From Mangrovicoccus algicola (GTDB lineage Bacteria > Pseudomonadota > Alphaproteobacteria > Rhodobacterales > Rhodobacteraceae), in NCBI RefSeq assembly GCF_014903745.1, contig NZ_JACVXA010000005.1:62001-126000 (forward strand): a stretch of 64,000 nt of DNA, written 5' to 3'. How positions within the stretch are numbered: the stretch's first letter is position 1; each line of letters opens with the position of its first letter. This document shows positions 17,546-26,125 of this stretch, piece after piece. The translations under genes were made by a program, and so were the position numbers. Below the pieces are notes generated by a model. The model ran no database searches. It saw only the letters and a program-made list of their open reading frames with translations, and was not told where the DNA came from.

Positions 17546-18325
17546 TCAGCGCCCCTCGAACCGGGCGGGACGCTTCTCCAGGAAGGCCATGACGCCTTCG
17601 GTGAAATCGCGCGTGCGGCCGCATTCGCCCTGAAGCTGCGCCTCCAGTCCCAGCTGCGCGTCCAGCCCGTTCTGCGTGCTGGCCCGCAGCGCCTGCTTGA
17701 TCCGCGCCAGCGCCTCGGTCGGGCCCTGCGCCAGCTGCGCTGCTCGCGCCTGCCAGTGCGCCGCAAATTCCTGCGCGGGCACGGCCTTCCAGATCATGCC
17801 CCATTCCTCGGCCCGGGCGGCCGTCACCGGTTCGGCGAACAGCATCGCGCCCATGGCCCGCGCGAACCCCACCTGCCGCGGCAGCCAATAGCTGGCCCCG
17901 GCATCCGGGATCAGGCCGATGCGCGAGAACGCCTGGACGAAGACCGCGCTATCGGCGGCGATGACCACATCGGCACAGAGCGCCAGGCTGGCCCCGGCCC
18001 CCGCCGCGGCGCCATTGACCGCGGCGATCACCGGCAAGCGGCAGTCATGCACCGCCCGCAGCAGCGGTTCGTATTCGTCGCGCAGCGTCCGCTCGATATC
18101 CAGGCTGGCCGCATTGCCGCGATCCGCCAGGTCCTGCCCGGCGCAGAAGGCCTCGCCCGCCCCGGTCAGCACGATGACCCGGGCGTCGCGCTCGGCCGCC
18201 TTCAGGGCATGCAGAAGCTCCGCGCGCATCCGCACGTTCAGCGCGTTGCGCCGGTCCGGCCGGGACAGGCGGATGACCGCCACCCCCTGCGCATCCTGCT
18301 CCAGCGCGATCGTCTCGTAATCCAT
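17546..18325 (-). CDS. enoyl-CoA hydratase/isomerase family protein, PaaG-like
   Basis: The 259-residue crotonase-fold enzyme has oxyanion-hole segments AFCAGQDLADRG and NGAAAGAGASLALCAD, and FSRIGLIPDAGASYWLPR with Asp in the position typical of PaaG-type isomerases. Its closest functional group is therefore 2-(1,2-epoxy-1,2-dihydrophenyl)acetyl-CoA isomerase, but no other phenylacetate genes are near, so the exact substrate is uncertain. It follows ccmF-ccmH on the same strand after 68 bases. The 3' end is convergent with the binding-protein gene, 11 bases away. Confidence 0.88.
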   Translation of the reverse strand: MDYETIALEQDAQGVAVIRLSRPDRRNALNVRMRAELLHALKAAERDARVIVLTGAGEAFCAGQDLADRGNAASLDIERTLRDEYEPLLRAVHDCRLPVIAAVNGAAAGAGASLALCADVVIAADSAVFVQAFSRIGLIPDAGASYWLPRQVGFARAMGAMLFAEPVTAARAEEWGMIWKAVPAQEFAAHWQARAAQLAQGPTEALARIKQALRASTQNGLDAQLGLEAQLQGECGRTRDFTEGVMAFLEKRPARFEGR

Positions 18326-18393
18326 GGCCGTCCTCCGCCGGTCTCCTGCGCCAGACTAGCCCCGCCGCGGCGGAAGAAAAGCGCAACGCGGGG

Positions 18394-18867
18394 TCACGGG
18401 TCGCGATCCTGCAGGATCGCCCGGAGCCGCGCCGCCTCGGCCGTGCTGAGTTCCTCGGGCGGCGTTTCGCGCGACAGGCGGTTGCGCCGCTGATGGGCCA
18501 GCCCGATCCCGGCGCCGAGAATCAGAAGCACCGGCCCCGCGCCCCACAGGATCAGGTTCACCCCGGTCTTCTGCGGGCGCAGCAGCACATATTCGCCGTA
18601 GCGGTCGGTGACGAAGGCGATCACCTCGGCATCGCCATCGCCTGCCAGCAGCCGCTCGCGCACCAGGATCCGCAGGTCGCGCGCCAGGTCGGCATTGGAT
18701 TCGTCGATGCTCTCGTTGCGGCAGACGAGACAGCGCAGCTCCTTCGACAGCTCGCGCGCCCGCGCCTCCAGCGCCGGATCGGCCAGCATTTCATCGGGCT
18801 GAACCGCCAGGACCGGCCCGGCCAGCGCGATCAGGGCCGCCGCGATCAGCACACGCATCCCGGTCAT
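18394..18867 (-). CDS. ccmH: cytochrome c maturation protein CcmH (CcmH/CycL/Ccl2)
   Basis: CcmH is a periplasm-facing thiol protein that reduces apocytochrome c before heme attachment. The 157-residue product has a signal peptide (residues 1-21, ending VLA), the redox motif LRCLVCRN with its two cysteines, the following ESIDESNADLARDLR, and a C-terminal transmembrane helix (about residues 104-125). The ATG overlaps the ccmF stop codon in an ATGA. A far longer upstream frame lies inside ccmF and is not a gene. Confidence 0.93.
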   Translation of the reverse strand: MTGMRVLIAAALIALAGPVLAVQPDEMLADPALEARARELSKELRCLVCRNESIDESNADLARDLRILVRERLLAGDGDAEVIAFVTDRYGEYVLLRPQKTGVNLILWGAGPVLLILGAGIGLAHQRRNRLSRETPPEELSTAEAARLRAILQDRDP

Positions 18868-20834
18868 TCCGCCGCCACCGGCCGGACCGGGCGCTGCCGC
18901 GGGGCGCCTGCCGCCACGCGGAACCGCCGGTCGGTGAGGCTCAAGAGCCCCCCCAGCGCCATGATGATCGCCCCCGCCCAGATCCAGTTGGCGAAGGGTT
19001 TGACATAGGTGCGCACCGCATAGCCGCCGCCCTGCTGGGGATCGCCGATCACCAGGTAGAAGTCGCGCCAGATGCCGTTGTCGATCGCCGCCTCCGTGGT
19101 CGGCATCTGCGCCACCGGATAGACGCGTTTCTCGGGATGCAGGGTCGCAAGCGGGCGGTCGCCGTCCCAGACCGTCATCGTCGCCATGGTGGTGTAGTAG
19201 TTCGGGCCGCGCGTGTCCTCGACCGCGTCGAGGCTGATGCCGTAGCCCGCCACCTCGAAACGGTCGCCGATGCGGGCGACGCGGATATCCTCGACCTGCC
19301 AGGCGGTCATCGCGGCGATGCCGATGAAGGTCACGCCCAGCCCGGCATGGGCCACCGCCTTGCCCCAGTCGGCGCGCGGCAGATGGGCCAGCCGCCGCAG
19401 CCGCGCCTCGCCCCGCCCCGTGCGCAGCCACAAATCGCGCAGCGCGCCGAGCACGAGCCAGGTGCCAAGGGCGATGCCCGCGGGGGCCAGCGCCGACCGG
19501 CCGCTCTGCACCGCATAGGCCAGGAGCCCGGCCGCCTCCGCCAGGGCCGCCGCGGTCGCCAGCTGCGCCGCCGCGCGCCCCGCCCGCCCGCGTTTCCAGG
19601 GCAGCACCGCGCCGACGGGCAGGATCACCGCCAGCGCGATCATGAAGGGCGTGAAGGCGGCATTGAAGAAGGGCGCCCCCACGGTCAGCTTGCGCCCGAA
19701 GAGAAGCTCCGCCACCAGGGGCCAGATCGTGCCGATGAAGACCACGAAACACGCCACCGCCAGCAGCAGGTTGTTGGCCACCAGCGCGCTCTCGCGGCTG
19801 ACCAGCCCGAATACCCCCTTGGAGGTCATCGCCCCCGCCCGCGCCGCGAAGAGGGTCAGCGCGCCGCCCATGAAGACGGCGAGGATCGCCAGGATGAAGA
19901 CCCCCCGCTCGGGATCGTTGGCGAAGGCATGGACCGAGGTGATGACCCCCGAGCGCACGATGAAGGTGCCGATCAGCGAAAACCCGAAGGCCAGGATCGC
20001 CAGAAGGATGGTCCAGGTCTTCAGGCTCTCGCGCTTCTCCACCACGATGGCGCAATGCAGCAGCGCCGCGGTGATCAGCCAGGGCATGAAGGAGGCGTTC
20101 TCCACCGGATCCCAGAACCAGAACCCGCCCCAGCCCAGCTCGTAATAGGCCCACCAGGATCCCAGCGCGATGCCCACCGTCAGGAACATCCAGCTGACCA
20201 GCGTCCAGGGCCGCACCCAGCGGCCCCAGGCGGCATCCACCCGCCCCTCGATCAGCGCTGCAACCGCGAAGGAGAAGGTCAGGCTCAGCCCGACATAGCC
20301 GAGGTAGAGAAAGGGGGGATGGAAGGCGAGCCCCGGATCCTGCAGCAGCGGATTGAGGTCCTGCCCGTCCATCGGCGGCCGCGCCAGGCGCAGGAACGGG
20401 TTGGAGGTGAACAGGATGAAGGCGAAGAAGGCAGCCGCGATCATCGCCTGCACCGCCAGCACCCGCGCCTTCAGCCCGGGCGGCAGGTCGCTGCCGAACC
20501 AGGCGCAGAGCGCCCCGAACAGGGTCAGGATCAGCACCCATAGCAGCATCGAGCCCTCGTGGTTCCCCCAGACGCCCGAGACCTTGTAAAGCATCGGCTT
20601 CAGGCTGTGGGAATTCTCGACGACAAGCTTCAGCGAGAAATCCGAGGTGACGAAGGCATGGGTCAGGGCCGCGAAGCTGCCCGCCGTCAGCAGGAACTGC
20701 GCCGTGGCGGCGGGCACCGCCGCCGCCATCCATCCCGTCCAGCCGCGGGCCGCCCCGATGAAGGGAACCACCGCCTGGAACAGCGCGACGAAGGCGGCGA
20801 GGATCAGGGCGAAATGGCCGAGCTCTGCGATCAT
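18864..20834 (-). CDS. ccmF: heme lyase subunit CcmF (cytochrome c maturation)
   Basis: CcmF is the multi-spanning inner membrane core of the system I heme lyase that joins heme to apocytochrome c. The product has 656 residues with about 14-15 hydrophobic segments. The WWD heme-handling region WGGFWFWDPVENASFMPW is complete, and the conserved NLLLAVACFVVFIGTIWPL follows. ATG 20834 begins MIAELGHFALILA, the normal N-terminus. It is coupled to ccmH. The other ccm genes are not in the window. This matches the ccl1-ccl2 arrangement known from Rhodobacter. Confidence 0.95.
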   Translation of the reverse strand: MIAELGHFALILAAFVALFQAVVPFIGAARGWTGWMAAAVPAATAQFLLTAGSFAALTHAFVTSDFSLKLVVENSHSLKPMLYKVSGVWGNHEGSMLLWVLILTLFGALCAWFGSDLPPGLKARVLAVQAMIAAAFFAFILFTSNPFLRLARPPMDGQDLNPLLQDPGLAFHPPFLYLGYVGLSLTFSFAVAALIEGRVDAAWGRWVRPWTLVSWMFLTVGIALGSWWAYYELGWGGFWFWDPVENASFMPWLITAALLHCAIVVEKRESLKTWTILLAILAFGFSLIGTFIVRSGVITSVHAFANDPERGVFILAILAVFMGGALTLFAARAGAMTSKGVFGLVSRESALVANNLLLAVACFVVFIGTIWPLVAELLFGRKLTVGAPFFNAAFTPFMIALAVILPVGAVLPWKRGRAGRAAAQLATAAALAEAAGLLAYAVQSGRSALAPAGIALGTWLVLGALRDLWLRTGRGEARLRRLAHLPRADWGKAVAHAGLGVTFIGIAAMTAWQVEDIRVARIGDRFEVAGYGISLDAVEDTRGPNYYTTMATMTVWDGDRPLATLHPEKRVYPVAQMPTTEAAIDNGIWRDFYLVIGDPQQGGGYAVRTYVKPFANWIWAGAIIMALGGLLSLTDRRFRVAAGAPRQRPVRPVAAE

Positions 20835-21199
20835 GGATGGGGCGCTCCTTGCCTTGTCTGCGTCCCTTCTAACCGCCGGGCCGGCCTGCGCCAAGAGCCG
20901 CCGCCCCGCGCCGGGATGCCGTCCCGCGTCGGCCGCCGCATCCGGCAGCAGCGCGGACCGGGGGCGCCCCGGCCGCGCATCGCAGGGTCCCGGCACGGAT
21001 CACGGCAGGTGGCAGATGCCCGCCTGTCCCAGGCGCCGGGACCGGACATTGCGGCGCGTCCCCGATGCCGCGCGGGGCAAGGGAACATGGCCCGCCCCCG
21101 GTTCAGGCGGATCCGGACAGATCACCGGCAGCCCGGCCCGCTGCGCATGGTCACGCCGCCGCCCGCGCCCGGCACGCCCGAGGGACGGCGAGGCGCGGC
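20835..21199. other. 365-base GC-rich spacer, no gene seen
   Basis: Open frames here are low-complexity Arg/Pro/Ala/Gly readings of GC-rich DNA with no recognisable domain and no convincing ribosome site. The stretch separates ccmF from the end of fliG on the same strand and would hold the ccmF promoter. I see no clear terminator with a T-run for it. Confidence 0.5.
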
Positions 21200-22243
21200 C
21201 TAGGCGTCATCCTCCCCGTCGCTCAAGAGCAGAAGCTCGCCGGCCGATTCCATTTCCCGGATCGCGCCGACAATGGCGCTCATGGCCTCCTCGGCATCCT
21301 TGGCCTTGATCTTGCCGGCATCGTTGATCTCGTCGCGCAGCTGCTGCGCCATTCGCTGGGACATGTTGGACAGGATGAATTCGCCGGCCTTGGCATCCGC
21401 TCCCTGGCCGCCGCCGATGGCCGTGACCAGCACCGCCTGGTCCACCGCGCGGGTGATCTTGGGAATGTCGCGCGGATCGATCCGGGTGGGGATGTTGCCG
21501 AAGGTGAAGATCGCCTTGCGCACCTCCTCGGCAAAGCCTGCATCCTTCTCCTCCAGCCCTTCCAGCACGCCGTCGCGCGTCAGGGCGGGCGTCGAATTCA
21601 GGATCGCGCCCACGCGCTGCACCGGGCCGTCGGTGAAGGCCGCGACAGGCCGCGAGGACAGCTGCAGCGCGATGGCCGAACCGATCGTCTGCACGGTCTC
21701 GGGATCGATGGCGCTGGTCTGGGAGATGGCATAGGCGATGCGCCGCGCCCGGGCGCCATCCATCTGGCCGAGGATCTCCGCCGATTTCTGGACCGGCAGC
21801 TTGGACAGGACCACCGCCGCGACCTCCTCGCTCTCGGCATCGATCACCTCCAGCAGCCGCGCGGCATCCAGCCCGCCGATCATGCCCCAGGGATCGCGAT
21901 GCACCGGAACCCCGGCCTGCTTGCGGATCCGCGCCGCGGTGGATGCGCTGATCGAGCCGTCCAGCGCATCCAGCGCCCCGGCGAGGCCGCCGGGAAAGGT
22001 CATGCCCACGGCGTCCAGCTCGGCCAGGAATTCCTCGATCACCTCGCCCAGCGACGTGTGGTCGATCTGGCGCAGGGCGCCCATCTCGTGGGTCAGCTCC
22101 TCCTGCAGGGCCTCCGGCAGGTCAGACAGGCTCAGCTCGGCGCCTTCCTGCATCAGGATGCGCACGATGATCGCCGCCTTGCGCTTCTGCGTCAGCTGCG
22201 GCGCGGCGGGATCGAGGCTGGCAAGCGAGGGCATCTGGCTCAT
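21200..22243 (-). CDS. fliG: flagellar motor switch protein FliG
   Basis: FliG is the rotor protein that interacts with the stator and helps set rotation direction. The 347-residue product matches along its length: N-terminal helices starting LTQKRKAAIIVRILMQEGAE, middle domain AAVVLSKLPVQKSAEILGQM, and a C-terminal domain with FGNIPTRIDPRDIPKITRAV, NMSQRMAQQLRDEI and a GELLLL end. The EHPQ motif is changed to ESEE. ATG 22243 follows GGAAGG with six bases of spacing. An in-frame ATG at 22249 is an alternative. No other flagellar structural gene is in the window. A near-consensus CtrA site lies about 50 bases upstream. Confidence 0.92.
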   Translation of the reverse strand: MSQMPSLASLDPAAPQLTQKRKAAIIVRILMQEGAELSLSDLPEALQEELTHEMGALRQIDHTSLGEVIEEFLAELDAVGMTFPGGLAGALDALDGSISASTAARIRKQAGVPVHRDPWGMIGGLDAARLLEVIDAESEEVAAVVLSKLPVQKSAEILGQMDGARARRIAYAISQTSAIDPETVQTIGSAIALQLSSRPVAAFTDGPVQRVGAILNSTPALTRDGVLEGLEEKDAGFAEEVRKAIFTFGNIPTRIDPRDIPKITRAVDQAVLVTAIGGGQGADAKAGEFILSNMSQRMAQQLRDEINDAGKIKAKDAEEAMSAIVGAIREMESAGELLLLSDGEDDA

Positions 22244-22291
22244 GGGCATCCTTCCGACTTCTGCCGACGGGGTCAGCTTTGGCGGAGGCGC

Positions 22292-22307
22292 GTTAACAGC
22301 CGGTTTA
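22292..22307 (-). promoter_or_regulatory. near-consensus CtrA site upstream of fliG
   Basis: Read on the fliG strand the sequence is TAAA-N7-TTAAC, one base away from the full CtrA consensus in the distal half. It ends about 49 bases before the fliG start. CtrA control of flagellar genes is well known in Caulobacter and Rhodobacterales. Confidence 0.4.
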
Positions 22308-22386
22308 TCGCGATGGCCGAGGCGGAAAACACCGCCCCCGCCCGTGCTGTCCCGCCCCGGTCCCGCAGGGAACCGGGGCCGCCCGG

Positions 22387-23691
22387 TCAGCTGCCGAAGA
22401 CCCGCGCGAAGATGGTGTCGACATGCTTGGTATGATAGGCCAGATCGAATTTCTCCTCGATCTCGGCGGGCGACAGCGCGGCGGTCACCTCGCCATCGGC
22501 CAGAAGCTCGGTCTTGAAATCCTTGCCCTGCTCCCAGACCTTCATCGCGTTGCGCTGCACCAGGCGATAGGCATCCTCCCGGCTCACGCCCGCCTGGGTC
22601 AGCGCCAGCAGCACCCGCTGCGACATGACCAGGCCGCGGAACTTGTTCATGTTGGCCAGCATGGTCTCGGGATAGACGACCAGCTTGTCGATCACCTGGG
22701 TCAGACGCGCCAGCGCGAAATCCAGCGTCACCGTGGCATCGGGGCCGATCATCCGCTCCACGGAGGAATGCGAGATGTCCCGCTCGTGCCACAGCGCCAC
22801 GTTCTCCATCGCCGGAACCACCGACATGCGCACCAGCCGCGCCAGGCCCGTGAGGTTCTCGGTCAGCACCGGGTTGCGCTTGTGCGGCATGGCGGAGCTG
22901 CCCTTCTGCCCCTTGGAGAAGAACTCCTCGGCTTCCAGCACCTCGGTGCGCTGCATGTGGCGGATCTCGATCGCGACGTTCTCGATCGAGGAGGCGATCA
23001 CGCCCAGGCAGGCGAAGAAGGCGGCATGGCGGTCGCGCGGGATCACCTGGGTGGAGATCGGCTCGGGCACCAGCCCCATCCTGGCGCAGACATGCTCCTC
23101 CACCGCCGGGTCGATATTGGCGAAGGTGCCCACCGCGCCCGAGATGGCGCCGGTGGCGATCTCCGCCCGCGCGGTCTCCAGCCGGGTGCGGTTGCGCGCC
23201 ATCTCGGCATAGAACCGCGCGAAGGTCAGCCCCATCGTGGTGGGTTCGGCATGGATGCCGTGGCTGCGGCCGATGCGGACCGTATCCTTGTGCTCGAAGG
23301 CGCGGCGCTTGAGCGCGTCGAGCAGCTTGTCCATGTCGGCCAGAAGGATGTCGGCGGCCCGCACCAGCTGCACGTTGAAGGTCGTGTCCAGCACGTCCGA
23401 GGAGGTCATCCCCTGATGGACGAAGCGCGCCTCGTCATTGCCGATGATCTCGGCCAGGTGGGTCAGGAAGGCGATGACGTCATGCTTGGTGACCGCCTCG
23501 ATCTCGTCGATGCGCGCGACATTGAACTCCGCGTCCTTCGCCTTCCAGACGGCCGCCGCGTTTTCCTTCGGAATGACGCCCAGCTCGGCTTGCGCATCGC
23601 AGGCATGGGCCTCAATCTCGTACCAGATGCGGAACTTGGTCTCGGGGGACCAGATGGCAACCATGTCGGGACGGGAATAGCGTGGGATCAT
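22387..23691 (-). CDS. purB: adenylosuccinate lyase PurB
   Basis: PurB cleaves SAICAR in purine synthesis and adenylosuccinate in AMP synthesis. The product has 434 residues. The superfamily signature GSSAMPHKRNP and the catalytic-loop regions TSSDVLDT and GRSHGIHAEPTTMG are present. ATG 23691 begins MIPRYSRPDMVAIW, the usual N-terminus. The in-frame extension upstream is unconserved. The 5' end overlaps by about 10 bases the start proposed for the divergent DUF6314 gene. Confidence 0.96.
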   Translation of the reverse strand: MIPRYSRPDMVAIWSPETKFRIWYEIEAHACDAQAELGVIPKENAAAVWKAKDAEFNVARIDEIEAVTKHDVIAFLTHLAEIIGNDEARFVHQGMTSSDVLDTTFNVQLVRAADILLADMDKLLDALKRRAFEHKDTVRIGRSHGIHAEPTTMGLTFARFYAEMARNRTRLETARAEIATGAISGAVGTFANIDPAVEEHVCARMGLVPEPISTQVIPRDRHAAFFACLGVIASSIENVAIEIRHMQRTEVLEAEEFFSKGQKGSSAMPHKRNPVLTENLTGLARLVRMSVVPAMENVALWHERDISHSSVERMIGPDATVTLDFALARLTQVIDKLVVYPETMLANMNKFRGLVMSQRVLLALTQAGVSREDAYRLVQRNAMKVWEQGKDFKTELLADGEVTAALSPAEIEEKFDLAYHTKHVDTIFARVFGS

Positions 23692-24182
23692 CGTCGGACC
23701 TTTCCTGCGGCGCTTCGGCGCCCTGCCTCTACGGGGAAGAGGCCCGCGACGCAAGCCTGCCGGGCGCCGCGGCGCTGTTCACCCGCGACGGGCTGGCCGG
23801 GCGCTGGCATGTCCGCCGCCGGATCCGCGATGCCCGCGCGGGCGGCACCGCGCAGATGGAAGGCGAGGCGCGGTTCCTGCCCGACGCGGAGGGGCTGCGC
23901 TACGAGGAAACGGGCACGCTGACCCTGCCCGGAGGGCAGCGCCTGGCCTCCGGGCAGGTCTATCTGTGGCGCTTCGATCCGCTGCCGCGGGTGCTCTTTG
24001 CCGATGGCAGGCTGTTCCACCTGCTCGACCCGTCCCGCCTCCGGACCGTGATCCGCCATCTCTGCGGCGAGGACCTCTATACCGGGCGCTACCGGATGCA
24101 CCCTGCCCGGTGGGAGATGCTGTGGCATGTCCGCGGCCCGCGCAAGGACCAGCTCAGCCGCATCGCCTATCGCCGCAGGTGA
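23682..24182 (+). CDS. DUF6314 family protein
   Basis: The 166-residue protein matches the DUF6314 pattern: LAGRWHVRRRI, a glycine-rich strand region, EGLRYEETGTL, LWRFDP and VLFADGRLFHLLD, ending with a conserved HLCGEDLYTGRY and WHVRGPRKD segment. The fold is probably a small lipocalin-like or calycin-like beta-barrel (inference). The function is unknown. The only ordinary start in frame is the GTG at 23682, which lies inside the divergent purB start region and has a weak ribosome site, so the true start could be a rarer codon downstream. The conserved part begins near residue 32. Confidence 0.68.
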   Translation: MGSSSDLSCGASAPCLYGEEARDASLPGAAALFTRDGLAGRWHVRRRIRDARAGGTAQMEGEARFLPDAEGLRYEETGTLTLPGGQRLASGQVYLWRFDPLPRVLFADGRLFHLLDPSRLRTVIRHLCGEDLYTGRYRMHPARWEMLWHVRGPRKDQLSRIAYRRR

Positions 24183-24250
24183 GCGATTCCGCACCCGCCG
24201 GAGCGGGCGCGATGCGATAGGATGCCCCGACCCCAGCCGGAGGAGACCCC

Positions 24251-25255
24251 ATGCCCGCATCGCCGCCCGTTGCCGCCATCCTGTTCGGTCTTGCCGCCGC
24301 CTTCGGCACGGCGCTGCCGGGCACGGCCGGAACACTGGTCCGCGACACCCTGCCTGCCGCCGCCCATCCCGAAAGCCGGGACCGCGACTATGCGCTCTAT
24401 CTTCCCGACGGGCTCCCCGCCGATGGCAGCGCGGCGCTGGTGACGGTGCTGCATGGCTGCAAGCAGACCCAGGACGACATGCTGGAGCAGACCGGGTTCC
24501 GCGCGCTGGCCGATGTCGAGGGCTTCGCCGTGCTCTACCCCTTCATCACCAGCTATGACGGGCGGCGCAGCGAGAATTGCTGGGGCTTCTGGATCGACCA
24601 TCACCGCCATGAGGGGGCCGGCGAGCCCGCCGATCTGCGCCGGTTGATCGCGGCGGCCGAGACCCGCGCGGGCACCGATCCCGCGCGGCGCTATGTGGCG
24701 GGGCTGAGTTCCGGCGCCGCCATGTCGGTGGTCATGGCCGTCGCCTGGTCCGAGGACATCGCCGCGGCGGGCGCGGTGGCCGGGCTGGGCTATGCCGAGG
24801 ATGCCTGGGCGGTGCGGACCCTGCCGGGCTGTTCCTGGCCGGTCTGGACCGACACGCCCGAGGAGATGGTCGAGGAGATGCGCGCCGAGCAGGACGCGCC
24901 CGGCGAGGACCGGCTGGTGCCGCTGATGGTGATGCACAGCCTCAATGACTGCCGCGTGCCGGTGCAGAACGGCCAGGCGCTGGCCGCGTCCTGGATCCGC
25001 CGCTACGACGCCCTGCCCGATCCCGTCTCGCAGAGCGATTGCAGCGACGACGCCATCCCCTGCCTGCAGTCCCGTTTCGAGGATGCGCAGGGGCGCGAGG
25101 TGCTGGAAACCGTGTTCTTCGAGGGGCCCGACATCAGCGGCACGCATTACTGGCCGGGCGACGGCACCGGCGACTATGCCCGGCCCGAAGGTCCGCCCGC
25201 CGCGCAGCTCCTGTGGGCGTTCTTCCGCGACAAGCGCCTGGATCCCGCGCCCTGA
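24251..25255 (+). CDS. secreted PHB depolymerase/feruloyl-esterase family hydrolase
   Basis: The 334-residue alpha/beta-hydrolase has an N-terminal export signal (about residues 1-27). The oxyanion segment VLHGCKQTQDDM is near residue 67. The nucleophile elbow GLSSG has Ser 153, with the Asp and His expected in the C-terminal part (SLNDCRVPVQNG and GTHYWPGDG). The family includes short-chain polyhydroxybutyrate depolymerases and polyester or ferulate esterases. The substrate is not certain. Several cysteines fit a secreted, disulfide-bonded protein. It ends 6 bases from the convergent barrel-protein gene. Confidence 0.85.
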   Translation: MPASPPVAAILFGLAAAFGTALPGTAGTLVRDTLPAAAHPESRDRDYALYLPDGLPADGSAALVTVLHGCKQTQDDMLEQTGFRALADVEGFAVLYPFITSYDGRRSENCWGFWIDHHRHEGAGEPADLRRLIAAAETRAGTDPARRYVAGLSSGAAMSVVMAVAWSEDIAAAGAVAGLGYAEDAWAVRTLPGCSWPVWTDTPEEMVEEMRAEQDAPGEDRLVPLMVMHSLNDCRVPVQNGQALAASWIRRYDALPDPVSQSDCSDDAIPCLQSRFEDAQGREVLETVFFEGPDISGTHYWPGDGTGDYARPEGPPAAQLLWAFFRDKRLDPAP

Positions 25256-25261
25256 GCGGGA

Positions 25262-26029
25262 TCAGAACCGGTAGGAGACGCCCAGCACCGGCCCCGAATA
25301 GGTCGGCTGCATCTCCAGGGGCCCGTCCTCGTAATCGAAGGTGAAGTATTTCCACCCGCCGAAGGCGCGCCAGCCGTTGGACCATTGCCGGTCGATGGTG
25401 ATCTCCGCAGAGGTGCTGAATTCCGAGCCGGCCCCGAACCCGCCCAGATCGATCCAGCCCGCAAGCCCCCAGGCGTCGTTCCAGACATGTTTCGCCCGCA
25501 GCGCGACGACCGGGTCGGTGAATTCGACGCGCTTGCCGAAATCGCGCCGCGTCTCGCGGCCGAAGGCGGCCAGCGAGGCATCGACATCCATGTCGATGGA
25601 GACATAGCGCAGCCCGCCCAGCAGATCGGCGGTCAGCCGCCCCGCCTGCGTCGCGCGATCCGTCACGCGATAGCCCGCGAAGCCCTGCACCGTCCATTGC
25701 GCCATGCCCGCGCGTGCCTCGACCGAGACCGGCCCGCGCGAGGTCTCGGCCTCGAACCCGTCGAGATCCATGTATTCGGCACGGGCGAAATAGATCCAGT
25801 TGCCGCGGCGATGCTCGGCATAGGCCAGGACAAGCCCCTCCAGCGCGTCCCAGACATCGCCGAAGGGCAGGTCGATATCCATCTCGGCCCCGCCCGCGGA
25901 GGCATCGCCGCCGATCGCCACGCCAAAGCCGTAGATCCCGATCTCGGTCTCGATCCCGGGCGCCTGCTGCGCCGCGACCGGACCGGCCGCCGCCGCCAGG
26001 GCCAGCCCGCAGGCCGCCAGATATCGCAT
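25262..26029 (-). CDS. outer membrane beta-barrel protein, function unknown
   Basis: The 255-residue protein has a signal peptide (residues 1-20, ending VAA) and alternating amphipathic strands with aromatic girdle residues (GNWIYFARAEYMDLDG, WTVQGFAGYRVTD, GLRYVSIDMDVD). It ends VLGVSYRF with a C-terminal Phe, as in proteins folded by the BAM complex. About 8-10 strands can be guessed. It resembles small OmpA-barrel or OMP_b-brl proteins. No enzyme or porin signature is visible. ATG 26029 begins MRYLAACGLALA and an upstream in-frame extension is discarded. Confidence 0.75.
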   Translation of the reverse strand: MRYLAACGLALAAAAGPVAAQQAPGIETEIGIYGFGVAIGGDASAGGAEMDIDLPFGDVWDALEGLVLAYAEHRRGNWIYFARAEYMDLDGFEAETSRGPVSVEARAGMAQWTVQGFAGYRVTDRATQAGRLTADLLGGLRYVSIDMDVDASLAAFGRETRRDFGKRVEFTDPVVALRAKHVWNDAWGLAGWIDLGGFGAGSEFSTSAEITIDRQWSNGWRAFGGWKYFTFDYEDGPLEMQPTYSGPVLGVSYRF

Positions 26030-26125
26030 GAAAGATCCCCCGTGCCGCGGAAGGCGCGATCCGCCTCCCCTCGCGGATATGTGACCGCTCCCGCGGCGGC
26101 GGGTCAAGCCCGCCGCCCGGGGGGG

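Noticed and set aside
15807-17888. 693-codon frame antisense to the peptide-binding protein
   Set aside because: Covers a complete conserved gene on the opposite strand and shows no domain of its own.
18394-20733. very long in-frame extension of ccmH
   Set aside because: The extension reads through ccmF in the wrong frame. The ATGA overlap and the signal peptide give the true start.
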